Shown: positions 9,582-22,319, numbered from the stretch's first letter. The stretch is 64,000 nucleotides of DNA from Aporhodopirellula rubra (GCF_014192335.1 NZ_JACHXU010000005.1:62001-126000); one strand, 5' to 3'. Made by a program: numbers and translations. Notes: a model not told the origin generated them from the letters alone.

Positions 9582-10586
9582 CTAGAAGCGTGGGGGAGCG
9601 ACCGCAGCGACGATCATGCCCGCGATCAGCCCGCCGACGTGTGCTCCGTTCGCGATCCCGGGAATGATGGGGGTGAAACACAGCACGAGAAAGCCGAGCA
9701 TGAACTTGACGTTAAACGACGGGATTTCGACCGGGTAACTGGCTTGCATTTTGGGGCGGATCCAGACGAACCCGAACACCCCAAACACCGCTCCGGAGGC
9801 CCCGATCGCGAGAGGCGGTTCGAGCCAATCGGGCAAGGCGATTTGCGTCGTCGTCGCAATCGCCTGACACGCCAGCAGAAGAAACAAATAGAACCAACTG
9901 CCGTGAATGCGTTCCACGACACCGCCGAGGATGTAAAGGTTGATCATGTTGAACGCGAGGTGCATCATGCTGCCGTGAAGCAACATCGGCGAGAACAACC
10001 GCCACACCTGGCCGCTCTTGATCGACGCGAACGCGTCGCCCGTCGCGTAGTAGGTCGGGAAGTCGACACAAGTCAGCGCGTTGTAGACCGCCCAATCAGC
10101 ACCGTCTCTGCTGCCATCTGGATTCATAGGTACACGATTGAAATTCGTCGTGAACTCTGTTGCGAATCCGATGATCGTCGCCAACACGATGACCGCGATC
10201 GTGACCGGAATGGTCGCTGGTGTTTGCCCGGGACCGCCCAGGCCTCCCGAGAAACCGCGTCCACCGGTGGCTCGATTGAGACGCATTTGCGATTTTTTCT
10301 GAGCGGCAATCTTTTGTGCGATTTGCTCAGATCGCTGCTTCCTCATCCGCGCAGCTTCGGCGGATACGTCATACTCACTCGACGTCGGGTCGGATTGAAA
10401 CCGCGAAAACAGTTCACGCGCCTTCTCGACGTCCTGTTCGTGACGAATCCAGATATCATGGTCCGTTGTCGCGGGCGGCGCGGATTCATCGCTTGAGCTG
10501 CTTTTGGCGTCGATCGATTGAGTTTGTAGGTAGTCGCAGAAGCGGTTTGCTTGCGTCTCGCTCGGTAGGTTGCCGATTCGCCGCAT
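9582..10586 (-). CDS. Rhomboid family intramembrane serine protease
   Basis: A 334-residue integral membrane protease with the rhomboid catalytic pattern: H209 and N213 in the second core helix (LLHGSMMHLAFN), the nucleophile S264 in GASGAVFG, and the paired H316 in NGAHVGG. These match the His/Asn, Ser and His positions of GlpG-like enzymes. Residues 1-120 form a soluble N-terminal region beginning RRIGNLPSETQANRF, then a charged helix (about 75-105) and a Gly-rich linker, as in rhomboids with a cytosolic N-terminal domain. The ATG at 10586 is preferred; the frame is open to 10685 but the extra residues look non-coding. It is divergent from the large dehydrogenase gene about 110 bases away. 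The substrate is unknown. Confidence 0.93.
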   Translation of the reverse strand: MRRIGNLPSETQANRFCDYLQTQSIDAKSSSSDESAPPATTDHDIWIRHEQDVEKARELFSRFQSDPTSSEYDVSAEAARMRKQRSEQIAQKIAAQKKSQMRLNRATGGRGFSGGLGGPGQTPATIPVTIAVIVLATIIGFATEFTTNFNRVPMNPDGSRDGADWAVYNALTCVDFPTYYATGDAFASIKSGQVWRLFSPMLLHGSMMHLAFNMINLYILGGVVERIHGSWFYLFLLLACQAIATTTQIALPDWLEPPLAIGASGAVFGVFGFVWIRPKMQASYPVEIPSFNVKFMLGFLVLCFTPIIPGIANGAHVGGLIAGMIVAAVAPPRF

Positions 10587-10697
10587 CAGAAAAGTTCCCA
10601 ATTTCGTCAGATGATTGCTGTTTTGGATATGTTCTACGCACTTCGGGCTCTTGTTGCACGACCGGTTGACGCTCGACGGGTTCACACCGTCACGAAA

Positions 10698-13600
10698 ATG
10701 GCGTTCGCCGGCGGCAGGTTTCAGTGGATCAGCGGTGCGTTGATCTGGTTTGCGGTCGCGTCACCTGGGTTCTCAGCCCCGCCTAGTGCGAATTCAACGC
10801 CAAATCCGCCCCCAACTCTCCCGGCCGGATCCTCCGATTCAAGGGAGTCGTCGTTTCCGACGCCCGACGACACCGAGCCGTTGGCGGCGACGCATCCGCA
10901 GCTTAGCCCCACGGACAGTGCCGCGGCGATCCGTTTGCCAGACGGATTTTCCGCCACCGTGTTCGCGGCCGAACCGGACGTGCAAAACCCGATCGACCTG
11001 GCGTGGGACCACCGGGGACGGATGTGGGTTGCCGAAAATTACACGTACGCAAAATCCGGTGTCCGATTTCGCGATGATTTGCGAGACCGCGTTGTGGTTT
11101 TCACCGATGCCAATTGCGATGGAGCCCCGGAACAACGAACCGTATTTTTAGACACGCTCTCCCGATTGACGAGCGTCGAAGTCGGCCCGGGGCGAGTATC
11201 GGCGTTAGGTTCATCAGCGACACCAAACACCAACAACACACCGGCGAACGTCAATGGCGTGTGGTTGATGTGTCCACCGCAATTGCTGTTCGTTCCTGAT
11301 GCGAATCACGATCTCGTTCCTGACAGCGGCCCGCGCGTTGTCTTAGATGGATTCGACGTCGCCAAACAGAACTACCATAACTTTGCCAACGGATTGCGTT
11401 TCGGCCCGGATGGATGGTTGTACGGGCGATGCGGAGGATCGTGTCCGGGACAGGTCGGCCCGCCCGGCACACCGGAAGAACAACGCGTTGCACTGGAAGG
11501 AGGCTTTTGGCGATTCGATGTCCGCGAAGAACGATTCGAAGTCCTTTCACATGGGACGACGAATCCGTGGGGCCATGACTTCAATGAGTTTGGCGAGCCA
11601 TTTTTCATCAACACCGTCAACGGGCATCTGTGGCACAGCATTCACGGTGCTCACTTCAACCGGCCCTTCACGCTCGATCCCAATCCTAGCGTGTACGCGA
11701 CCATCGATCAGCATGCAGACCACTATCACTTTGACACCGGTCAACATTGGACCAAATCTCGCGACGGTGCGGCGAATGATTTTGGGGGCGGCCACGCTCA
11801 TTGCGGCCTGATGATCTATCAAGAGTCGACGTGGCCTGAGTCATATCGTGGATCATTGATGACGCTGAACTTCCACGGCCGACGGGCAAACCGCGAAAAC
11901 TTGGTTCGACGTGGCAGCGGCTACGTCGGGACGCACGGAGAAGACTTTTTTCTCAGTAGCGACGAGTGGTTCCGCGGGATGGAATTGTCGGCCGGCCCCG
12001 ACGGAAACGTTTTCGTGCTCGACTGGAGCGATCTCGGCGAATGCCACGAACACACCGGAGTTCACCGAAATAGCGGGCGAGTCTACAAAATCACGGCCCG
12101 GCAAAGCGATTCCGAACGTGAGTCGGCCAAACAATCTCGCGAGGCAAAGATGCAACAGCTCGCCGATGGGACCGTCTCGGAATTAGTCGAAATGATCAGC
12201 GGCGAAGACCGATGGTTCAGCCATCAGGCAGCACTGCGTCTGCGAGAGGTCCACGATCGCGGCGAGGATATTTCTGCCGCGATTGAAAACATGAGAGCGG
12301 CCTTCGCTCAAACTCAACAATCGCAAGACAATAACGATGCAGCCCAGCGATGTCGGCTGCTGTGGTCGTTGGATTCCCTTGGCGGATTGACTCAATCGGG
12401 CCAGGAGCCAGCGTTCGACGACTACCTCCCGTTCCTGAATGACGCTTCCGAGCACGTACGGGCCGCCGCAATCCGCTCGCTAACGCAGCGTTGGCCGATT
12501 GACGATGTCTATGGCCCGAACGCATCCGGACGGACCGCATGGCCGGAGATCGATGCATCCGCAAAAGAGCTAATCGGGCAGTTTGATCAACTCGGCGGCA
12601 ATGACTCAGCGTTGGTTCGTTTGACGCTGGCCTCGACGCTGCAGCGTTTACCGATCGACTTGCGAGCCGATGCGGCAACGAAGCTGTTGCAGATTAGTGG
12701 CGATCAAGACACCGGCGACCACAACATGGCAAAGATGATTTGGTATGGCGTGATGAGTCGTGCCGAAACGCATCCTGGCGAGATGATCGAAGTCGCCGCG
12801 GTATCGAGTTTGCCTGAGCTGACCATGTATGTTTCTCGCAGCATCGCGGAGCAAATCGAAACGTCCCCCGACGCTTTTGGTGGGTTGGCAGAAACGGCTC
12901 TAGAGAAACTGAAGACGACCGCTCCCGAATCGGCGCGTCCGTGGTGTGAGGCAATGTTCAGGGGTGTCGCACAAGGACTGGTGGGTATTCGTCGCGCGGT
13001 GATGCCGGAGGCTTGGCCGGAACTGAAAAAGACATTAGCCAACGCCGGGATCGACACGGGCGACGCCATCGGTCAACTCGACACGATTTTCGGCGACGGG
13101 CTGAGCCCCGAGCGGATGCTGGCGATCCTGAATGATAAGGATGTCGACCTGACGAAGAGACTCAACGCGTTCGAGGGGTTAGTGGCGACGTGGCACGATC
13201 CAAAATCGAAAGGCGGACTATCCGCCGACGTCCTTATCAAGTCCTCGCGTCCCCTGATCGCGAGCCCTCACGTGAACCTCGCCGCCGCGGAATCTCTCGC
13301 GACGATCGAGCATGACGCGGTCGCCGACATCTTGCTGGACAACTACCGGCGATTCCGAGCCCCCTTACGCCCGAACGTGATCGCATTGTTGTGTTCGCGA
13401 GAAACGTTTGCGGCCGCGTTGGTCAAACGACTCGAACAAGGTGGACTGCCCAAGGACGCCCTCGACGCGTCCCATGTCCGTGGCTTGGTCGCCCTCGGTA
13501 ACGAAGATTTAACCCGACGTTTGGAATCGGTTTGGGGCAGGGTCCGCGAAACTCCGGGTGAAAGGATCGCGGAAATCGAGCGATTAAAAACGATGCTGAC

Positions 13601-14063
13601 GTCCGACCGGCTTCACAACGCGAACGTGCCGGCGGGGCGAGCCCTGTATGATCGGGCGTGTGCGTCCTGCCACCGGTTGTTCGGAAACGGCGAGCAGGTC
13701 GGACCGGATTTGACCGGATCGCAGCGTGGCAGTTTGGAATACCTGCTCAGCAACATTGTCGACCCCGACGCGGTCGTCGGCGTGGATTTCCGGGCGACGA
13801 AAGTTCTGACGGTCGACGGACGTTTACTCGTAGGACTGGTGACTCAGCGAACACGCCGAACCTTGACGATCGCGTCGGCAACACGAACCGAAACGATCGG
13901 GCTCGACGAGGTGGAGGACGAATTCCCGACCGAGAACTCGCCGATGCCGAGCGGTCTGCTGCAACCGCTCGACGACGAGGCAATCGTGAACCTGATCGCG
14001 TACCTGCAATCTCCCGTTCAGGTCATTCCTCCGGGCGGCGAAACCGAGGGCGGGGGTCGATAG
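10698..14063 (+). CDS. PVC-type secreted dehydrogenase with HEAT-like region and haem c domain
   Basis: About 1121 residues. An N-terminal signal sequence (hydrophobic ISGALIWFAVASPGFSA) is followed by a Pro/Ser-rich linker. Residues ~70-430 match the planctomycete/verrucomicrobial membrane-bound dehydrogenase domain, a beta-propeller resembling glucose/sorbosone dehydrogenases (GFSATVFAAEPDVQNP, WDHRGRMWVAE, FANGLRFGPDGWLYG, and the FNEFGEPFFINTVNGH block). The middle is helical and HEAT-like. The C-terminus has the Pirellula/Verrucomicrobium haem-binding domain with one CxxCH motif, C988-A-S-C991-H992. It probably oxidises a sugar or alcohol outside the cytoplasm and passes electrons to the bound haem. 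The ATG at 10698 is chosen because it places the signal peptide at the N-terminus; an earlier ATG at 10629 is possible. Confidence 0.9.
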   Translation: MAFAGGRFQWISGALIWFAVASPGFSAPPSANSTPNPPPTLPAGSSDSRESSFPTPDDTEPLAATHPQLSPTDSAAAIRLPDGFSATVFAAEPDVQNPIDLAWDHRGRMWVAENYTYAKSGVRFRDDLRDRVVVFTDANCDGAPEQRTVFLDTLSRLTSVEVGPGRVSALGSSATPNTNNTPANVNGVWLMCPPQLLFVPDANHDLVPDSGPRVVLDGFDVAKQNYHNFANGLRFGPDGWLYGRCGGSCPGQVGPPGTPEEQRVALEGGFWRFDVREERFEVLSHGTTNPWGHDFNEFGEPFFINTVNGHLWHSIHGAHFNRPFTLDPNPSVYATIDQHADHYHFDTGQHWTKSRDGAANDFGGGHAHCGLMIYQESTWPESYRGSLMTLNFHGRRANRENLVRRGSGYVGTHGEDFFLSSDEWFRGMELSAGPDGNVFVLDWSDLGECHEHTGVHRNSGRVYKITARQSDSERESAKQSREAKMQQLADGTVSELVEMISGEDRWFSHQAALRLREVHDRGEDISAAIENMRAAFAQTQQSQDNNDAAQRCRLLWSLDSLGGLTQSGQEPAFDDYLPFLNDASEHVRAAAIRSLTQRWPIDDVYGPNASGRTAWPEIDASAKELIGQFDQLGGNDSALVRLTLASTLQRLPIDLRADAATKLLQISGDQDTGDHNMAKMIWYGVMSRAETHPGEMIEVAAVSSLPELTMYVSRSIAEQIETSPDAFGGLAETALEKLKTTAPESARPWCEAMFRGVAQGLVGIRRAVMPEAWPELKKTLANAGIDTGDAIGQLDTIFGDGLSPERMLAILNDKDVDLTKRLNAFEGLVATWHDPKSKGGLSADVLIKSSRPLIASPHVNLAAAESLATIEHDAVADILLDNYRRFRAPLRPNVIALLCSRETFAAALVKRLEQGGLPKDALDASHVRGLVALGNEDLTRRLESVWGRVRETPGERIAEIERLKTMLTSDRLHNANVPAGRALYDRACASCHRLFGNGEQVGPDLTGSQRGSLEYLLSNIVDPDAVVGVDFRATKVLTVDGRLLVGLVTQRTRRTLTIASATRTETIGLDEVEDEFPTENSPMPSGLLQPLDDEAIVNLIAYLQSPVQVIPPGGETEGGGR

Positions 14064-14169
14064 AGCAGGCTCCTTCTAGCGAGTAAATCGTTCAGGAAAT
14101 CGGCCCCGTTGGTCCGCCGCCGGGCTATCCCACTTAGCAGACCGGAGGCGATGCGATATTCTGCCGCTT

Positions 14170-15069
14170 GTGAATACGTCTGCCCCCCACACCGACTTCT
14201 CCGAAGCCTCGATTCGCACGATTGCCGTGGTCGGATTGGGGTTGCTCGGCGGGAGCGTGGCGAAAGCAGTACGCGGCCAGAGCGGCGACGCTGCGGTTCG
14301 CGTGATCGGGTGTGCCCGGCGTGCCGAAACCCGAGAATTTGCCGTCAAACACGGGTTCGTTGACGATGTCACCGATGATCCGGTGGAGGCGGCCGCTCAG
14401 GCGGATCTGGTTCTGATCGCCACGCCGGTCGACCGGATTGCCGACTACGTGATCAACATCGCGGCGAAATGCCCACAGGTATTGATGACCGATGTGGGCA
14501 GCACCAAATTTCGAATCGTCGAGGCCGTCAAGGCGGCTCCCGAAGCGGCCGCCCGGTTCGTCGCCGCTCACCCGATCGCGGGCAGCGAAAAAACAGGCCT
14601 GCAACACGCCTGCGGAGACCTGTTTCAAGACAAACCGATCGTCATCACCGCGTCGGGCGACGAATCCCCCGGAGCGATCGAGGCGGTCACCCGATTTTGG
14701 GAATCCACCGGCGGACGGGTCGTGCATCTGACACCGCGGCGTCACGACGACCTGTTGGCGATTTCATCGCACATGCCGCACCTGATGTCGTCTCTCGTTG
14801 CCAATCAATTGCCCGGTGAAGCGATCCCGATGGTCGGCACCGGATGGCTCGACACGACTCGGATCGCCGCGGGCGACGAAGGTTTGTGGACGGCAATCGT
14901 CTCGGAGAATCGCGACGCAATCCTCAGTGCCCTCGAACAAACCGCCGGCAATCTCGGTGACCTGATCGACGTGATCCGCTCCCGAGACGACGAATCGTTG
15001 ACGGGCTTCCTCCGGGAAGCTCGCGAGAAACGTGAGGCGGCCCGCCCCACGCGACTGCCCACCCCATAA
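14170..15069 (+). CDS. tyrA: Prephenate dehydrogenase
   Basis: A 299-residue NAD(P)-dependent dehydrogenase that converts prephenate to 4-hydroxyphenylpyruvate in tyrosine synthesis. It has the Rossmann motif VGLGLLGGS near residues 21-29, the LIATPVD segment, the MTDVGSTK block, the catalytic-region AHPIAGSEKTG with its His, and the substrate-site stretch ISSHMPHLMSS. No chorismate mutase or ACT domain is present, and the length is that of the monofunctional enzyme. Arogenate could be the substrate instead. The start is GTG at 14170. The purL gene follows 49 bases downstream on the same strand, but no functional link is implied. Confidence 0.92.
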   Translation: MNTSAPHTDFSEASIRTIAVVGLGLLGGSVAKAVRGQSGDAAVRVIGCARRAETREFAVKHGFVDDVTDDPVEAAAQADLVLIATPVDRIADYVINIAAKCPQVLMTDVGSTKFRIVEAVKAAPEAAARFVAAHPIAGSEKTGLQHACGDLFQDKPIVITASGDESPGAIEAVTRFWESTGGRVVHLTPRRHDDLLAISSHMPHLMSSLVANQLPGEAIPMVGTGWLDTTRIAAGDEGLWTAIVSENRDAILSALEQTAGNLGDLIDVIRSRDDESLTGFLREAREKREAARPTRLPTP

Positions 15070-15118
15070 CCTCAATTCAAATTTTCCACCGTAAACCCCT
15101 CGCAGAGAGTTTCCAGCC

Positions 15119-18100
15119 ATGCCGCTTTGGCAAATCGACATTCATCCGGCTCCTGAGCAAATCGACCGGATGGGCCTGCAGACCGCTGACGAAATCCATC
15201 AACTCGGACTCGGTGACGACCTGACCGTCGCCGCCGCTCGCGGATACCTCGTCGAAGGCGAAATCAGTGACGAGCAAGCCGAACAGATCGCGGCAACGTT
15301 GTTGGCCGACGCGGTCACCGAACGCACCGTGGTCGGACGCCTCTCAGCGAGCGGCACGAACGGTTCGCTCGGCGACGATCTGTCCGATCCACCCGAGTCG
15401 TTAATGGAAAACCTCGCCGAACGCGGTATCGAAGACCAACCGCATTTGGTTCACGTGATGAGCAAACCGGGCGTGATGGACCCCGTCGCGGCGAGCACGC
15501 AAGGGGCACTCGCGGACAGCGGCCTGGACGCCGACGCGGTGAAAACGTTTCGCAAGTATTGGATTTCAGGCGTCGACGAAAGCGGTTTGGAAGCGATTTG
15601 CCGCCGCGCGTTGTCGAACGACTCGATCGAAACCTACGTCGTCGGCCCCCTCCATATGGACCGCCTTGGCGTCGGTTCGCAGGGTGAATTTGAATTGGTG
15701 CGTGTCCCCATTCGCGAACTCGACGACGCCGGATTGGAAAAGCTCTCCAAAGACGGCCAACTATATCTGACGCTCGTCGAAATGCAGACGATTCGAGATC
15801 ACTTCGTCGCACTCGATCGTGATCCCACCGACATCGAACTCGAGTCCGTCGCCCAAACGTGGTCGGAACACTGCAGCCACAAAACGCTCGCCGGACGGAT
15901 CCATTACCGCGGCCCTTCCGTCGACGGAACTCCCGGCGGCGACGAACGCCAATACGACAACATGCTCAAAGAGACCATCTTTGAAGCCACGCAAACGATC
16001 CGCCGAACCCTCGGCGAGAACGATTGGTGTGTCAGTGTGTTTAAGGACAACGCCGGTGTCGTCACGTTCGACGAACAAGACCACGTTTGTTTCAAAGTCG
16101 AAACACACAATCACCCTTCGGCACTCGAACCTTACGGCGGCGCCAATACCGGTATCGGTGGTGTCATCCGCGACCCGATGGGCACCGGAATGGGTGCGAA
16201 ACCGATTTGCAACACAGACGTGTTCTGTTTCGCGCAGCCAGACATTGCACCCGAGGAACTGCCCCCCGGCGTGTTGCACCCGCGGCGGGTGATTCAAGGT
16301 GTCGTTTCGGGAGTTCGTGATTACGGGAACCGGATGGGCATCCCGACCGTCAACGGAGCCGTGTATTTCGACCGCCGTTATCTCGGCAACCCGTTGGTTT
16401 ATTGCGGGAACGTCGGAATCATCCCCGTCGGCATGGAAGAAAAGGAAGTCAAAGCGAATGACTTGATCGTCGCCATCGGTGGTCGAACCGGACGCGACGG
16501 AATCCACGGGGCAACCTTCAGCAGTGCCGAACTGACCAGCGAATCGGAGTCTTTATCAGGCGGTGCGGTTCAGATCGGTAACGCGATCACCGAGAAGATG
16601 GTGCTCGACGTGCTGCTCCAAGCACGTGACCGGGGCCTGTACAACGCCGTGACGGACTGTGGGGCCGGTGGCTTCAGTAGTGCCGTTGGCGAGATGGGTG
16701 AAGAACTCGGCGCCGAAGTTTGGCTCGATAAGGCTCCGCTGAAATATGACGGATTGACCTATACCGAAATCTGGATCTCCGAAGCTCAAGAACGCATGGT
16801 GTTCGCGGTTCCCGAATCGAAGTGGGACGAACTGCGAGAACTTTGCGAGAGCGAAGGCGTCGAAGCGGCCGCGATCGGACGATTCGTACCGACCGGGCGG
16901 CTGAAACTGACCTACCAAGGCGAAACAGTCGGTGACATTTCGATGTCATTCCTGCACGATGGCCGACCGCCCGTGATCCGCGACGCCGTCTACGATCCGC
17001 CCAAAACAACGCCACTCACCATCGGTGCACGCGACGCGGCCGCAAACGGCCAAACCCTGTTCGGCATCCTCGGCAGCTACAACGTTGCGAGTAAGCACTG
17101 GGTGATCCGCCAATACGATCACGAAGTCCAAGCAGGCAGCGTCGTCAAACCTCTCGTAGGCCCGCAATGCGATGGCCCCGGAGACGCCGCCGTCGTACGC
17201 CCCAAACTCGACAGCCACCGTGGACTCGTAATTTCGTGCGGCATGAACCCACATTACGGCGACTTTGACACCTACCACATGGCGACGTCCGCCATCGACG
17301 AAGCGATGCGTAACGCGGTCGCCGTGGGGGCGGATCCGTCCAAAGTGGCCATCCTCGACAACTTCTGCTGGGGCTATACCGACCGTCCCGAAACACTCGG
17401 CTCGCTCGTCCGAAGTGCGATCGCCTGCCAAGACATGGCGGTGGTATTGCAAACGCCATTCGTCAGCGGCAAGGACAGCCTGAACAATGAGTTCAGCTAC
17501 TTCAACGACGACGGCGACAAACAAACCATCGCGATCCCGCCGAGCCTGTTGATCAGCGCGATGGGACAAATCGACGACGTCCGTTCCGCCGTCACGATGG
17601 ACCTCAAGGAAGCCGGCAACGTGCTGCTGCTGGTCGGCCGCACCCGACGCGAATTCGGCGGATCGCATTACTGTCTCGTCGAGAACGAAAACGGTGGCGA
17701 AGTCCCGCAGGTCGATCCTGTCTACGCCAAAAACGTATTCGAGACGATTCACGCGTCGATGAAAGAACGCCAAATCCGATCCTGTCACGACTTGAGCGAA
17801 GGAGGCTTTGCCGTGTCCGCGACCGAAATGGCCCTAGCCGGCGGACTCGGATTAGATATCGCGATCGACGCCGTGCCACGCGACGACGCCGGTTCCGACA
17901 CCGGACCACTGAGCAGCACGGAACTGTTATTCAGCGAGTCAAACACGCGGTTCTTGATCGAAGTGGAACCGGACAACGTCGACGCGATCCTTTCGCGTTT
18001 CGCCGCCGCCGGCGTTCCCGTGACACGTCTCGGGGAAGTCACTTCCACCGAAAACGTTTGCATACGCGACGGATCGGAAACCGTCCTCGATGTCAGCATC

Positions 18101-18145
18101 GCGGAAGCGAAATCTGCGTGGCAAGCGCCACTGGATTGGCATTGA
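15119..18145 (+). CDS. purL: Phosphoribosylformylglycinamidine synthase, PurS-PurL fusion
   Basis: A 1008-residue enzyme of the fourth step of purine synthesis, which converts FGAR to FGAM using ATP and ammonia supplied by PurQ. The first ~75 residues have the size and pattern of PurS ([14 protein letters not shown]...[11 protein letters not shown]...LLADAVTE), a separate subunit in many bacteria, fused here. The PurL part then shows the [10 protein letters not shown] motif, the [16 protein letters not shown] glycine-rich block, [10 protein letters not shown], and a second half with SGKDSLNNE and HDLSEGG. There is no glutaminase domain; the separate purQ lies at 49398-50276 on the same strand, about 31 kb away. 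The ATG is 49 bases after tyrA. Length exceeds small PurL (~740) and is below the single-chain enterobacterial PurL (~1295). Confidence 0.95.
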   Translation: MPLWQIDIHPAPEQIDRMGLQTADEIHQLGLGDDLTVAAARGYLVEGEISDEQAEQIAATLLADAVTERTVVGRLSASGTNGSLGDDLSDPPESLMENLAERGIEDQPHLVHVMSKPGVMDPVAASTQGALADSGLDADAVKTFRKYWISGVDESGLEAICRRALSNDSIETYVVGPLHMDRLGVGSQGEFELVRVPIRELDDAGLEKLSKDGQLYLTLVEMQTIRDHFVALDRDPTDIELESVAQTWSEHCSHKTLAGRIHYRGPSVDGTPGGDERQYDNMLKETIFEATQTIRRTLGENDWCVSVFKDNAGVVTFDEQDHVCFKVETHNHPSALEPYGGANTGIGGVIRDPMGTGMGAKPICNTDVFCFAQPDIAPEELPPGVLHPRRVIQGVVSGVRDYGNRMGIPTVNGAVYFDRRYLGNPLVYCGNVGIIPVGMEEKEVKANDLIVAIGGRTGRDGIHGATFSSAELTSESESLSGGAVQIGNAITEKMVLDVLLQARDRGLYNAVTDCGAGGFSSAVGEMGEELGAEVWLDKAPLKYDGLTYTEIWISEAQERMVFAVPESKWDELRELCESEGVEAAAIGRFVPTGRLKLTYQGETVGDISMSFLHDGRPPVIRDAVYDPPKTTPLTIGARDAAANGQTLFGILGSYNVASKHWVIRQYDHEVQAGSVVKPLVGPQCDGPGDAAVVRPKLDSHRGLVISCGMNPHYGDFDTYHMATSAIDEAMRNAVAVGADPSKVAILDNFCWGYTDRPETLGSLVRSAIACQDMAVVLQTPFVSGKDSLNNEFSYFNDDGDKQTIAIPPSLLISAMGQIDDVRSAVTMDLKEAGNVLLLVGRTRREFGGSHYCLVENENGGEVPQVDPVYAKNVFETIHASMKERQIRSCHDLSEGGFAVSATEMALAGGLGLDIAIDAVPRDDAGSDTGPLSSTELLFSESNTRFLIEVEPDNVDAILSRFAAAGVPVTRLGEVTSTENVCIRDGSETVLDVSIAEAKSAWQAPLDWH

Positions 18146-18165
18146 TCCCTACTCCCAAAGCCACC

Positions 18166-18873
18166 ATGAAATCAAAACCAAAGTCGAAATCGAAGCCCAA
18201 GGCGAACGCAAAAGCCTCGGGCAAAGCGGGAGCGAAAGCGGGCTCCAAAACCAAACCGACGAAATTGCGAATCATTGGTGGTGATATGGGCGGTCGCACC
18301 GTCACCTATCACGGTGAGGAGTTCACGCGACCGATGCGCGACAGCGTTCGCGAGAACCTGTTCAACATTCTCGGACGAGGCGTGCGTGGCACGACCGCGT
18401 TCGATTTGTTCGCGGGCACCGGAGTGCTCGCGTTTGAAGCGATCAGCCGAGGTGCCGTCCGCGCCGTGGCCGTCGAACCGATGCGCCAAGCGGCGGATCA
18501 AATTCGCAAAACGGTCGAACACCTCGACCTCGAGTCGAAGTTCACGCTCCTGACCGCAGACGCGTTTGCCGTTGCCGATCGTTTGTTGACCGTGTCCGAT
18601 GACGACGACACGCCTTGGGTGGTGTTTCTCAGTCCTCCGTACCGGTTCTGGACCGATCCAGAATTCTTCCCGAAACTCTGTGCGATCATCACGCGAGTGC
18701 AGCGACACGCACCACCGGGCAGCATTCTCGTGGCGGAAACGGACTACACATTCGATACCGATCGATTACCGCCGGGCGATTGGGACATCCGCGCCTACGG
18801 CATCACTCGATTGGCATTCATCGAACCCGGCAACCACTGTGGATTGAACCTCCCTGATTCGCTGGAACTGTAA
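18166..18873 (+). CDS. rsmD: 16S rRNA (guanine-N2)-methyltransferase RsmD
   Basis: A 235-residue class I SAM-dependent methyltransferase of the RsmD family, which methylates G966 (E. coli numbering) of 16S rRNA. Family marks: RIIGGDMGGR near residue 35, TRPMRDSVRENLFNIL, the SAM-binding DLFAGTGVLAFEAISRGA (80-97), and V-E-P at the acidic end of strand 2. Two oddities: residues 1-33 are a basic tail made almost entirely of Lys, Ser, Ala, Gly and Pro, and the catalytic motif IV reads SPPY (156-159) where D/N-PPY/F is usual. The ATG at 18166 lies 20 bases after purL; an upstream in-frame extension overlaps purL and is rejected. Family sure, activity likely. Confidence 0.88.
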   Translation: MKSKPKSKSKPKANAKASGKAGAKAGSKTKPTKLRIIGGDMGGRTVTYHGEEFTRPMRDSVRENLFNILGRGVRGTTAFDLFAGTGVLAFEAISRGAVRAVAVEPMRQAADQIRKTVEHLDLESKFTLLTADAFAVADRLLTVSDDDDTPWVVFLSPPYRFWTDPEFFPKLCAIITRVQRHAPPGSILVAETDYTFDTDRLPPGDWDIRAYGITRLAFIEPGNHCGLNLPDSLEL

Positions 18874-18939
18874 CGACACCGGCATGAATGCGTGCCAACG
18901 ACTTCTCCACCGACCGGTTTCAACGAAAGACAACGACTC

Positions 18940-19377
18940 ATGTTTCTCATCGATACCATTTCCCGCATTGTGCACGTCGCCACCGCGATCACGTTGGTCG
19001 GTGGCAGCGTTTTCACGCTGTTCGTGCTCCTGCCGTCTGCCAAAACGCTTTCCAGCGAAGCGCACAAGCAACTCGCTGAGGCGATCAACGGCCGGTGGAA
19101 ACGATTCATTCACGGCGGAATCACGTTGTTTTTGATCAGCGGTTTCTACAATTACTTCCGCGCGATCCCGAATCATAAAGGCGACGGGCTGTATCACGGC
19201 CTGCTGGGCGCCAAGATGCTGATGGCTTTCGTCATCTTCTTCTTCGCCTCGGCACTCGTCGGCCGAAGCCCTCGCTTCGACGGCATGCGAGCCAACAAAT
19301 CGAAATGGCTCGGGCTCATTGTCCTGCTTGCGACCATCATCGTCTGCTTATCAGGCTTTCTAAAAATCCGCGGCTAA
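18940..19377 (+). CDS. Small integral membrane protein, CopD-like
   Basis: A 145-residue protein with four predicted membrane helices: about residues 5-30 (ISRIVHVATAITLVGGSVF), 53-70, 85-106 and 121-142. The organisation, with a His in helix 1 (IVHVATA) and another after helix 2, resembles small CopD/DUF2269-like membrane proteins proposed to handle copper or haem, though the similarity is only by eye. The ATG at 18940 is chosen because the hydrophobic segment begins at once; the frame is open from 18892. It lies upstream of the cbb3 oxidase locus on the same strand, but 572 bases separate them, so co-transcription is uncertain. Confidence 0.75.
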   Translation: MFLIDTISRIVHVATAITLVGGSVFTLFVLLPSAKTLSSEAHKQLAEAINGRWKRFIHGGITLFLISGFYNYFRAIPNHKGDGLYHGLLGAKMLMAFVIFFFASALVGRSPRFDGMRANKSKWLGLIVLLATIIVCLSGFLKIRG

Positions 19378-19949
19378 TCTCGTCGAACCGCAAAGCTTGC
19401 TGCGTCGGGATTGATACGACGTACCGTTGGATGCATGTTGAATTCGTTGCCGCGAACATCTCTTTTTATCCGTTACCGATGCGAGCACGATCGCAGCGGT
19501 GAGCAAACGACCCAACCTAGGCAGATTCACGCGAGCCTACGATCTGCGCATTTCGTGATGCTTTAATGTCGCGATCACGTGCGACGAAATGACTCTGCGA
19601 CTTCCTTTCCCATTGAAGTCAGGTATCTTCTGCTCAGGTGTCCCTAGGGGACCATACCTTCGCTTAAGAGCGTGCATAATCGCACAACACAGGCCACGAC
19701 GTGCGTATCCGCTCGCACGATCGAATCGACTTTGATGTGCGATTATTACACCTAAAAACACGTATACACGTGCGTTTTGTCTCAAACGTTGGATGGCAAC
19801 TCGAAGGCGGGGTACAATCTCGCCGTTTGGCACCGCGATTGTTGTAGACGTTGCGAGCAACCAAGCGAGCACGCAACCGTCGTATTTGCACACACCGTTC
19901 TCGGGCGTCTAAGTGGACGCCATTTTTCGTACCGATTCAGAGGAAAAAG
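19378..19949. promoter_or_regulatory. Structured upstream region of the cbb3 oxidase locus
   Basis: 572 bases without a convincing gene but with several perfect inverted repeats. CATTTCGT (19549-19556) pairs with ACGAAATG (19584-19591), with GTCGC (19568-19572) / GCGAC (19581-19585) inside. ATAATCGCAC (19676-19685) pairs with GTGCGATTAT (19737-19746), enclosing GTGCG (19701-19705) / CGCAC (19714-19718). CACGT (19759-19763) and ACGTG (19768-19772) flank ATAC. The region therefore probably holds the promoter and operators, or a structured RNA, for the oxidase locus. No FNR-type TTGAT-N4-ATCAA site was seen. AGGA before the ATG at 19950 is a likely ribosome binding site. Confidence 0.5.

Positions 19950-22319
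<2,370 letters not shown>

Noticed and set aside
9540-10496. Long plus-strand frame opposite the rhomboid gene
   Set aside because: Its translation is Asp/Arg/His-rich and is the antisense shadow of a gene with complete rhomboid catalytic residues.
15761-17788. Long minus-strand frames opposite purL
   Set aside because: Antisense of a conserved enzyme; a side effect of the codon usage, with no independent motif.
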